63,716 bases of DNA from Acidobacteriaceae bacterium (lineage in GTDB: Bacteria; Acidobacteriota; Terriglobia; Terriglobales; Acidobacteriaceae), in NCBI GenBank assembly GCA_030049955.1, contig JASIJX010000335.1, forward strand, positions 1 through 63,716, read 5' to 3'. The notes below the pieces were generated by a model, which saw nothing but the letters and a program-made list of their open reading frames with translations, ran no database searches and had not been told where the DNA came from. Positions 57,415 to 63,716 of this stretch are shown in pieces. Made by a program: the position numbers and the translations under genes. Positions within the stretch are counted from its first letter, which is position 1. Every line of letters begins with the position of its first letter.

Positions 57415-59292
57415 TTGTCTGTGCAGTCACGACTCAGTGGAGCAAGCGCCGCGCCGGCCCAAGGATCGGCGCGGCTGCTTTTCGGAAACATATGGCCTGG
57501 CATGATCCTACTCGTTTGCGCAGGCGCCTTGACACTGCCGACCGCAGCGGCCGGGCCGCTGCCGTGGTGGCAGCGCGAAACAGCAATGTCGGCCACAGGA
57601 AGGTTGACGATGCTCGACAAACCGTGGTGGCCGCGCGCGAAATCGCTCAAAGAAGGCGAGCGCTTGACTCTGGACCTGAACGGCGACGGACGGCCCGACA
57701 CGATCATAACGCGCATGGGTGGTGACATCGTGGAGGCGATCGACGATACCGGCCACGCCGCGGACATCTGGAACAAAGTGAGCACAACCTACGTTGTGAG
57801 CTACGGCGGAACGGGCCTCGTGGACAGGATGGTGTCGTACATCGACGACGACCACAGCGATCATGCGACTGAGGTGGAACTGCGCTACTTCCGTGACGGA
57901 TATCTTCGTTACGCATGGTTTGGACGCAGTTATGGCGGCGATGCGGCGCAAATTTTCGCGCTGAGGCGCTGGCAGTACGCCGGTAACGACCAGGGAAGTA
58001 AGTTTCGCGGCAACGCACAAATTTATATCGACAAATATGACGCGAAAACCAACTCATGGGTTCCGCTGTCGGAGTGCCCGTTCTCGTTCTGGGATACGGA
58101 CAACGACGGGCGCACAGATGTAACGCTGCGCGTGAGCGCGACACCGCCCGAAGCCCTGGCGCGTAAGGATACTGACTACGCGAACAATTACGACTATATG
58201 TGGGCGGGCGAGACCGTGCCGGCGCGTCAAATCGTGGCCGGCAACATGCGCCTGAGCTTTAATATTGACGCGCGGCCGCGAAGCGGTTCGCTCGATGAGC
58301 CCCACTCCAACTTCAGCTTCACGCTGGTGGGACATGAGCCTTATCAGTATCCGGGCATGGAAGACTTCAACCCTCGGCGCAGGCCGCCGCAGACAACCGT
58401 TCACATGCCATGGTCGCTGCGCTGGGAACCGGCGCTTGAGTACCCGGCCGAGCAGGCGGGATTCACTTGGGATGAGGCGCGCACGAACTTTCGCTGGGAA
58501 GGCCAGTTCTGGATTTATGAGCGGCAGTATCTTGCCAACACCGGCAGCCCAACGGAGCGATGGAACATGCGCCGGGAGTTTTCCCCGGACCGCAGCGACC
58601 GGCGGGAGCTGTATTTTTCCGCGGCCGATGAGCGCTACCACCTGAAGGGCGCTCGAGAGGGCTGGATGGAAGTCGGCCATCTGGTCGACGAAGGCAAGGA
58701 CCTCGAGTTCCGCTGGTGGGACGCAAGCGGGCGCGGCTACCTGGATACGCTCGAAGTGTATCGCGGCAACAGCACCGAGCCTGCCTGGGTTCAGCACTTC
58801 GATTCTCGCCCGCAGCCGGCAACGCTCGACATCACGGTGCTGGCGCAGCAGTACAACGGTATAGTGCTGCCGCGCAGCATTGCCGTGGACCGGCAGGTAA
58901 TCGCAGCGCTGAAAGAACGCGTAACGGACACACTGGCGGCGCAGTATGAGCAGGCAGCCGATCGTGCCGGCTCGCTCGAGCGCCAACGCTATTGTCTCGA
59001 CATCGCGCGCACGCTCTACTACCTGCGCCTGCGCGACAAGGTGATGGCAGAGGAAGCATCGAACCCTTACGCGAGCCGGCCAGTTGACAAGCAGCGTTTC
59101 CGCGATCGGTCGCCGGAGACCGCGAGCGGCGAAGCCAACGCATACACACTCGGCGACAGCGAACGGTTCTGGTCGCTCGTGCGCACGCTGCATCGCCTGG
59201 ACGGGACGTACGCGAACGGCGACTTCGTTGCGTTCCTGGCGACACTGGCGCAGCTTCCGCCGGCACAGGAGAGCCATGCGCTCATGCATTGA
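57415..59292 (+). CDS. Secreted protein of unknown family
   Basis: 625 aa from a TTG; a start further in is possible. Hydrophobic signal-like segment ~24-46 (NIWPGMILLVCAGALTLPTA). The mature part has EF-hand-like Asp-rich loops (DLNGDGRPDTI, DTDNDGRTDV), many aromatic residues, and a helical C-terminal ~130 residues (ALKERVTDTLAAQYEQAADR). Reads like a large periplasmic or surface protein, perhaps carbohydrate-binding or a lyase, but I recognise no catalytic motif. 24 bases after the TonB receptor, overlapping the next gene by 17 bases. Confidence 0.7.
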   Translation: MSVQSRLSGASAAPAQGSARLLFGNIWPGMILLVCAGALTLPTAAAGPLPWWQRETAMSATGRLTMLDKPWWPRAKSLKEGERLTLDLNGDGRPDTIITRMGGDIVEAIDDTGHAADIWNKVSTTYVVSYGGTGLVDRMVSYIDDDHSDHATEVELRYFRDGYLRYAWFGRSYGGDAAQIFALRRWQYAGNDQGSKFRGNAQIYIDKYDAKTNSWVPLSECPFSFWDTDNDGRTDVTLRVSATPPEALARKDTDYANNYDYMWAGETVPARQIVAGNMRLSFNIDARPRSGSLDEPHSNFSFTLVGHEPYQYPGMEDFNPRRRPPQTTVHMPWSLRWEPALEYPAEQAGFTWDEARTNFRWEGQFWIYERQYLANTGSPTERWNMRREFSPDRSDRRELYFSAADERYHLKGAREGWMEVGHLVDEGKDLEFRWWDASGRGYLDTLEVYRGNSTEPAWVQHFDSRPQPATLDITVLAQQYNGIVLPRSIAVDRQVIAALKERVTDTLAAQYEQAADRAGSLERQRYCLDIARTLYYLRLRDKVMAEEASNPYASRPVDKQRFRDRSPETASGEANAYTLGDSERFWSLVRTLHRLDGTYANGDFVAFLATLAQLPPAQESHALMH

Positions 59293-60553
59293 GTTTGCCA
59301 GTCTCGTGCTTCTGGTCGCGGTCGCGGCGTGCTCCGCGCGCGCCCAGCAAAGCGCTGGAGAACTATCCGGTGGCTGGCGACTGCCGAACTTCTCCGATCT
59401 TCTGCAGGTGACCGTCAGCAATTCGACATCGGAGCGGATGGATGCGCTGGCGACACTTGATATTGATACGGTCCGCAAGGTCGCTCCCGGATTTCCGGGG
59501 ACGCTTGCGATCGTGGTGGAACAAAAGAAAGGTGTGCGTTTTTTGCCCTCGCAGGTCGACGCCGGGACCAGCGGCTCCGGCGACGGGGCGTTTGTCTTTG
59601 CGGTCAAGCTGGCCCCGCGCGAGCGGGAACGGCTCTCTATTTATTATTCGGAGACCTTGCAGGTGTCATTGCCCTGGCCAAAGAGAGTGCACGCAACCCA
59701 CTCCTACGGCTATAACCGTGCGACCGCGGCAATCGAGAGCGAGCTCATGGGCTATCGCACCTACGGGGGATTCTTACTTGATGTGCAGGCGCATCGCAAG
59801 AGCGAACTCGGCCTGTTTAACTCGCTGATCGGGTACTCGCGCATTTCCGTGCCTTCAAGCGTTGGCGAGGATGTGCTGCACGTGGGCGATACTCTTGGGC
59901 TAGGAGGAATTTTTTTGCGTGCAGATGGCCAGGTTTTCCGACCACCCTTCAACACGCCGGACTACGTTCACCGACCCGCAAAGCCAGGCGAGCCGGATTA
60001 TCAAATCCTTGCAACCGGGCCGTTGCGCGCACTGGTGGAGGCGCGCCTTCCTCACTGGAAAGTCGGCGATGATGAAGTGGCTCTTCGCGCTATTTATGAG
60101 ATGCGCGAGGGCGAAGAGGATGTGCGGTGCCACTTCTGGATTGAGCCGTTGCATGTCTCGCGCAGTTATGAGGTTGGCGCCGGAATTCGCAATCTTCCCA
60201 GGATGCGCATGGCAGACGGGCAGGGCCTTGTGGCCCTTGAAGGAGCGCAGACGCCGAAGGTGGGAAGCATTGCGCTCGGGCTCGCGTACGCACCGGGTCG
60301 GGCGCATCGCGCAGGAGACCTTATTACGCCAGAGGATAAAAATCAGATCGTGCTGTTCAATGACATACTGCGTTCGCGCAATGCCGTGAGCGGCACATAT
60401 GCTGTGGCGGCAGCGTGGCAGGGAAGCGGATGGAGCGATCCACTTACTCACGTGCAGCGGACTTTGCAGCAGGGAACGGTCGATCCGGTCGTTCAAATCG
60501 AGACGCATGAGCGCAACCCGCAGCCCCGCGAACTGGAATCGGAGCCACAATGA
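59276..60553 (+). CDS. Secreted DUF4861-like protein
   Basis: 425 aa from ATG 59276 (signal peptide MRSCIEFASLVLLVAVAACS with a lipobox-like LVAVAACS; an alternative is lipoprotein processing at that Cys). Strand-rich: FSDLLQVTVSNSTSERMDAL, HSYGYNRATAAIESELMGYR, LHVGDTLGLGGIFLRADGQV, YQILATGPLRALVEA. The overall layout resembles DUF4861 proteins found in pectin/uronate-degrading clusters. Overlaps the previous gene by 17 bases and the next by 4, so translationally coupled. Confidence 0.72.
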   Translation: MRSCIEFASLVLLVAVAACSARAQQSAGELSGGWRLPNFSDLLQVTVSNSTSERMDALATLDIDTVRKVAPGFPGTLAIVVEQKKGVRFLPSQVDAGTSGSGDGAFVFAVKLAPRERERLSIYYSETLQVSLPWPKRVHATHSYGYNRATAAIESELMGYRTYGGFLLDVQAHRKSELGLFNSLIGYSRISVPSSVGEDVLHVGDTLGLGGIFLRADGQVFRPPFNTPDYVHRPAKPGEPDYQILATGPLRALVEARLPHWKVGDDEVALRAIYEMREGEEDVRCHFWIEPLHVSRSYEVGAGIRNLPRMRMADGQGLVALEGAQTPKVGSIALGLAYAPGRAHRAGDLITPEDKNQIVLFNDILRSRNAVSGTYAVAAAWQGSGWSDPLTHVQRTLQQGTVDPVVQIETHERNPQPRELESEPQ

Positions 60554-61287
60554 TCGTCGACGCACATGTGCATATCGGCAAATCGACGCGTTTGCAGATC
60601 AATATGGATGGCGAGGGACTGGTTCGTATCGCCGACTCGCTGGGTGTGGACAAACTCTGCTGCACGGATCTGACCGCGCTTTTCTATGACATGCACGAAG
60701 GCAATCGTCTGCTCTTCGACGAGATGCGGCGTTTTCCGGACCGCATTCTGGGCTACGCCAGCCTTCACTCCACGCGCTTCGACGAAGAGGCGCTCGACGA
60801 AATCCGGCGCTGCCGGGAGGTATACGGCATGCGCGGCCTCAAGATCTACTCGACCCCCGAGATGAGCATTGCCGAGTCGGCGACAATTCCGATCCTCGAG
60901 CTTTGCGCCGAGCTGAAAATGCCGATCCTGGCGCACACCACGCCGGCCGAGTGCGAGTACCTAATGGCGCGCGTGCCGGAGGTGCAATTCATCATGGCGC
61001 ACGCGGGCGGGCAGCCATTTGCGCACGGCGACTGGAACCGCGCCATCATGGTGGCTGAGCGCTTTCCCAATCTCTACCTGGACACTGCTTGCTCGACGGT
61101 AGACACAGGATTTGTCGAGGCCTGCGTGCGCGCCTTGGGGGCGGATCGAGTGATCTTTGGTACTGATGTGCCGCTGCTCGATCCATGGCCGCAACTGGCG
61201 AAGGTGAGAGAAACGCAATTAACCGATGCCCAGCGGGCGCTGCTGATGGGCGGCAACATTCTGCGGCTGATGGGGGTGAGCGCATGA
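60550..61287 (+). CDS. Amidohydrolase_2-family hydrolase
   Basis: 245 aa, TIM-barrel metallohydrolase of the amidohydrolase_2 (ACMSD-like) type: DAHVHIG (HxH metal ligands), GLKIYSTP, ILAHTTP (His), FIMAHAGG and FGTDVPLLDP (Asp). Typical substrates are cyclic or aromatic acids and sugar lactones. ATGA overlap with the preceding gene. Forms a tandem pair with the next gene. Confidence 0.9.
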   Translation: MIVDAHVHIGKSTRLQINMDGEGLVRIADSLGVDKLCCTDLTALFYDMHEGNRLLFDEMRRFPDRILGYASLHSTRFDEEALDEIRRCREVYGMRGLKIYSTPEMSIAESATIPILELCAELKMPILAHTTPAECEYLMARVPEVQFIMAHAGGQPFAHGDWNRAIMVAERFPNLYLDTACSTVDTGFVEACVRALGADRVIFGTDVPLLDPWPQLAKVRETQLTDAQRALLMGGNILRLMGVSA

Positions 61288-62063
61288 TTTTCGATGCGAA
61301 TGCATTCCTGGGCAAGTGGCCGTACTGGCCGACGCCGCGTAGCACCGCCGCGGAGGTCGTGGAAGAGCTGAAAGGATTGAGGATCGAACGAGCCGCAGTC
61401 TGCTCCACGCGTTCCATCTTTGTAAATTGGGAGGACGGCAACTGCGAGACGCAGGCCGCGGCGACATCTTTTCCTGAAGTGCTGATTCCGTTCGCCTGCC
61501 TTGGCACCCAGGAGCTCAGCCATTCCTGGAAACCTTCTGACTACGGGTTTGAGCGCTATGCCGCGCGCGGCTTTCGCGGCATTCGGCTCTATCCGCAACA
61601 TCATAGCTATCACTTGCTGTTCGAATCGTTCGTCGATGAGATCCTTGAAGACGCGGCTGCGTGCCGCTGGCCCGTGGTTCTGCCGCTGCGTGTCGTAATG
61701 AACTGGGGTGTTCCGGCGCTCGATCCAGCGGTGATGCACGCCATCGTCACGCGTCATCCGCGGGTGCGATGGATTCTGGCGGGAATAAATTATCTGCACG
61801 AACTGCAGATGGCAACTGGGCTCATGCGGCAGTACGCCACGGTGCACCTTGAAACCTCGTGCGTGATGGGCTACGCGGCGATCGAAAAAACGGTGCAGCG
61901 CTGCGGGCATGCGCAGGTGTTGTTCGGCAGCGGCTTGCCGCTCCAGCATGGCGGCGCCGGCCTGAGCAAGATCATGCATGCTGCCATCACCACTGAAGCG
62001 CGCGAGGCGATCCTCGGCGGGAATCTGCAGCGCTTGTTAGGAGACGAACAACCTTGCGATTGA
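61284..62063 (+). CDS. Amidohydrolase_2-family protein lacking the HxH motif
   Basis: 259 aa from ATG 61284 (4-base overlap; the longer frame begins inside the previous gene). Same fold as its neighbour: GFRGIRLYPQHHSYHL, VRWILAGINYLHELQ, VLFGSGLPLQHGGAG. The N-terminal DAHxHxG is replaced by DANAFLGKW, so both first metal ligands are gone, and the usual TD-x-P Asp is Ser-Gly-Leu-Pro. Probably a non-catalytic partner or an altered enzyme. Confidence 0.85.
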   Translation: MIFDANAFLGKWPYWPTPRSTAAEVVEELKGLRIERAAVCSTRSIFVNWEDGNCETQAAATSFPEVLIPFACLGTQELSHSWKPSDYGFERYAARGFRGIRLYPQHHSYHLLFESFVDEILEDAAACRWPVVLPLRVVMNWGVPALDPAVMHAIVTRHPRVRWILAGINYLHELQMATGLMRQYATVHLETSCVMGYAAIEKTVQRCGHAQVLFGSGLPLQHGGAGLSKIMHAAITTEAREAILGGNLQRLLGDEQPCD

Positions 62064-62905
62064 TCCGTTTTGTACACAGAGATGGAAGCATCCACACGGG
62101 CGTGCGCGACGGCCATCAAGTTCGCGACCTGGGCGACCATTCTCCATTGGCGCCAATCGCGGCGGAGCAGTTGGCGGCCGCACCGCTCATTCCTTTCGAA
62201 GCCGAAAAGCTGGAGGTGCCGTTGCTTTCGGTGGGCAAGATTCTGGCGCTGGCGGGCAACTATCGCAAGCATGTTGCGGAATCGGGGTTCTCGGGGCCTG
62301 CAGGCGGCGTATGGACGCCGCAGATCTTCTGGAAACCGTCTTCTGCGCTGCTGCGTCCGGCCGGCACTGTGCACCTGCGCAGAAAGAATAACTTCTTCGA
62401 CTGGGAAGCAGAGCTGGCGGTGATCATTGGCAGGCAGGCGCGCAACGTCACTGCCGCAGATGCAATGCAGTACGTGTTCGGCTACAGCATCCTGAACGAC
62501 CTTTCCGAGCGCAAGTACAACGCGGCGATCGAGCAGCGCGACAAACGCGAGTTCGATCCCTTCTTCGACTGGTTGATGGGCAAGTGGTTCGACGGGTCCG
62601 CGCCGCTGGGACCGGAAATTGTGACCACAGACGAGATCCCCAACCCGGCAAATCTGGATCTGCGGCTATGGCTCAACGACGAGCTGATGCAGGACTCGAA
62701 TACGAAGAACATGATCTTTCAGATTCCGGAGACAATCGCAGCGCTCACCGCCGTACTTACGCTCGATCCGGGAGACGTGATCGCAATGGGCACTCCGGAA
62801 GGAGTGGGCTTCGCACGCGGACGCGCGCTGCGGGCGGGCGATCATTTGCGCGCCGAGATTGAAGGACTGGGCCATCTGGACACGTATATCGGAGAGCAGC
62901 AATGA
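62054..62905 (+). CDS. Fumarylacetoacetate hydrolase-family protein
   Basis: 283 aa, TTG start overlapping the amidohydrolase end by 10 bases. FAH fold: ILALAGNYRKHV, PQIFWKPSSALLRPAG, NFFDWEAELAVIIG, YVFGYSILNDLSERKYN, PLGPEIVTTDEIP and IAMGTPEGVGFARGRAL (Glu ligands in the EAEL and DLSER segments). Metal-dependent hydrolase or decarboxylase of 2-oxo acids, for example 2,4-diketo-3-deoxy sugar acids. Fits a sugar-acid breakdown route. Confidence 0.92.
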   Translation: MRLIRFVHRDGSIHTGVRDGHQVRDLGDHSPLAPIAAEQLAAAPLIPFEAEKLEVPLLSVGKILALAGNYRKHVAESGFSGPAGGVWTPQIFWKPSSALLRPAGTVHLRRKNNFFDWEAELAVIIGRQARNVTAADAMQYVFGYSILNDLSERKYNAAIEQRDKREFDPFFDWLMGKWFDGSAPLGPEIVTTDEIPNPANLDLRLWLNDELMQDSNTKNMIFQIPETIAALTAVLTLDPGDVIAMGTPEGVGFARGRALRAGDHLRAEIEGLGHLDTYIGEQQ

Positions 62906-63716
62906 AAAGCATGGGAGCGGGCCTGGGAGTAGGATTGATCGGCGCGGGGTTCATGGGCCGCACCAATGCGGAGACGGTGAAGCGCTATACGCATAGCGCG
63001 CATCTGGTGGCGATTGCCGGCGGAAACCGTGTCGTGGCGCTTGCTGCAGAGTATGGCATGGTGGCGGAACCGAGCGTGGAGGCGCTACTAGCGCGACCGG
63101 ATGTGGATGCAGTGTTGATCAGCACGCCGCACGCGGCGCACGCAGAGCAGGCAATTGCGGCTGCCCGCGCAGGTAAGCACATTCTGCTCGATAAGCCGAT
63201 GGCGACCACCCTCGAAGACTGCGACCGCATTCTGGAAGCAGTGCGCAGAGCCGGCGTGCGTCTGATGATCATGTTTGGGCAGCGCTTTCGCGATTGCAAC
63301 CTCGAAGCATATCGGCTGGTGCGCGCCGGCGCCATCGGCCAGGTGCGCATGATGCAGGAGCAGATTCTGGCGGCCGGCGGCCTGGCCTCGCTGCCCGCGT
63401 GGCAATCGTTGCCGGAGAATGTGGGCATCCTGATCGGCCACGCAGTGCACAACATCGACCGCATTCGCTGGATCAGTGGAGCCGAGATCGTAAGCGTCAG
63501 CGCCCAGGTGCAGCGCGACCCCTCCACAAACAATGAAGTTTCAAGCATGATGCTGCTCGGGCTGGCAAATGGGACCATGGCGACGCTTTGGGCTTCCTGG
63601 GGCATCGCTTCGCCTGCATTTCCGCACACCGCTTCGCGGTCACTCATCGCAGGAGAGACGGGGAACCTGGACTGTGATGCCTATGGCGATCTGCGCCTGG
63701 GGCAGGGAAGTGAGTG
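62902..63716 (+). CDS. Gfo/Idh/MocA-family dehydrogenase, truncated by the window end
   Basis: 271 codons visible with no stop. Rossmann start GLIGAGFMGRTN, then AVLISTPHAAHAEQAIAAAR, KHILLDKPMATT (the catalytic Lys of EKP, here DKP) and GHAVHNIDRIRWISGAE. NAD(P)-dependent sugar or inositol dehydrogenase family. ATG overlaps the FAH stop by 4 bases. Substrate probably a sugar derivative; the C-terminus lies outside. Confidence 0.93.
   Translation, partial: MKSMGAGLGVGLIGAGFMGRTNAETVKRYTHSAHLVAIAGGNRVVALAAEYGMVAEPSVEALLARPDVDAVLISTPHAAHAEQAIAAARAGKHILLDKPMATTLEDCDRILEAVRRAGVRLMIMFGQRFRDCNLEAYRLVRAGAIGQVRMMQEQILAAGGLASLPAWQSLPENVGILIGHAVHNIDRIRWISGAEIVSVSAQVQRDPSTNNEVSSMMLLGLANGTMATLWASWGIASPAFPHTASRSLIAGETGNLDCDAYGDLRLGQGSE

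Noticed and set aside
57508..59607. Long open frames on the minus strand opposite the 57.4-60.5 kb genes (up to 517 codons)
   Set aside because: They lie antisense to genes with signal peptides and coupled starts, have Arg/Pro/Ala-rich composition and show no domain pattern. They arise from high GC.
1..63716. CRISPR arrays or rRNA genes
   Set aside because: No regularly spaced direct repeats and no rRNA-like conserved segments were seen on either strand.

Overview
The window looks like a chromosomal segment of a soil acidobacterium (Acidobacteriota, probably Terriglobia). The inference rests on moderately high GC, a 1,079-residue Oar-type TonB-dependent receptor with an N-terminal carboxypeptidase-regulatory-like domain, a CRTAC1/ASPIC-UnbV repeat protein next to a multihaem c-type cytochrome with TPRs, and a TonB-linked catabolic cluster with a DUF4861-like protein. 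No taxonomic marker gene is present, so this assignment is an inference.

Layout. 1-7.3 kb: the 3' part of a tRNA-Leu, decayed GNAT and aldo/keto reductase genes, then a secreted CRTAC1 protein, a five-haem cytochrome c/TPR protein, a small secreted protein and a membrane-anchored CuA-type cupredoxin. 7.3-7.7 kb: an IS110-type transposase fragment and a long hairpin. 7.7-34.7 kb: a fluoride-response island. 34.8-35.9 kb: a frameshifted DUF190-like gene and a decayed tyrosine recombinase. 35.9-52.4 kb: transport and amine or D-amino-acid catabolism (GntP, DctA-like and APC permeases, DSD1-like PLP enzyme, ceramidase-like hydrolase, GH20-like hydrolase, 3-hydroxyacyl-CoA-dehydrogenase-like protein, class III aminotransferase, RidA, N-acyl-D-amino-acid deacylase, IclR regulator). 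52.8 kb to the end: a TonB-receptor catabolic operon with an HGSNAT-like acyltransferase, two secreted proteins of unknown role, two amidohydrolases, an FAA hydrolase and a truncated Gfo/Idh/MocA dehydrogenase.

The centrepiece is the fluoride island. Seven separate sites match the fluoride (crcB-motif) riboswitch: a GGNG...CNCC pseudoknot arm, usually an AAC, a variable hairpin, and a 3' GATGACTCCTRC-like strand. One site is degenerate. They precede (1) enolase; (2) a dynamin-like GTPase - CrcB/Fluc exporter - Cys/His protein - two DUF190 proteins - second dynamin-like GTPase operon; (3) a seven-gene energy-converting-hydrogenase-related complex with a 43-codon leader ORF; (4) a pair of MutS-related ATPases; (5) a 62-residue Cys protein; (6) pyrophosphatase plus an AAA-type ATPase; (7) a metallophosphoesterase, a HEAT-repeat protein and a third dynamin-like GTPase fused to the same kind of Cys/His module. 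Enolase and pyrophosphatase are classical fluoride targets and CrcB is the exporter. The other genes are candidate members of a broader fluoride tolerance or repair system.

Three details stand out. The hydrogenase-like large subunit has lost the Cys ligands of the Ni-Fe site and the small subunit has Asn for its fourth Fe-S cysteine, so this complex is not expected to be a hydrogenase. The Cys/His module occurs alone beside crcB and fused to a GTPase 19 kb away. The riboswitches use two output types, ribosome-binding-site capture and intrinsic-terminator-like hairpins, and their P1 helices show compensatory changes between copies.
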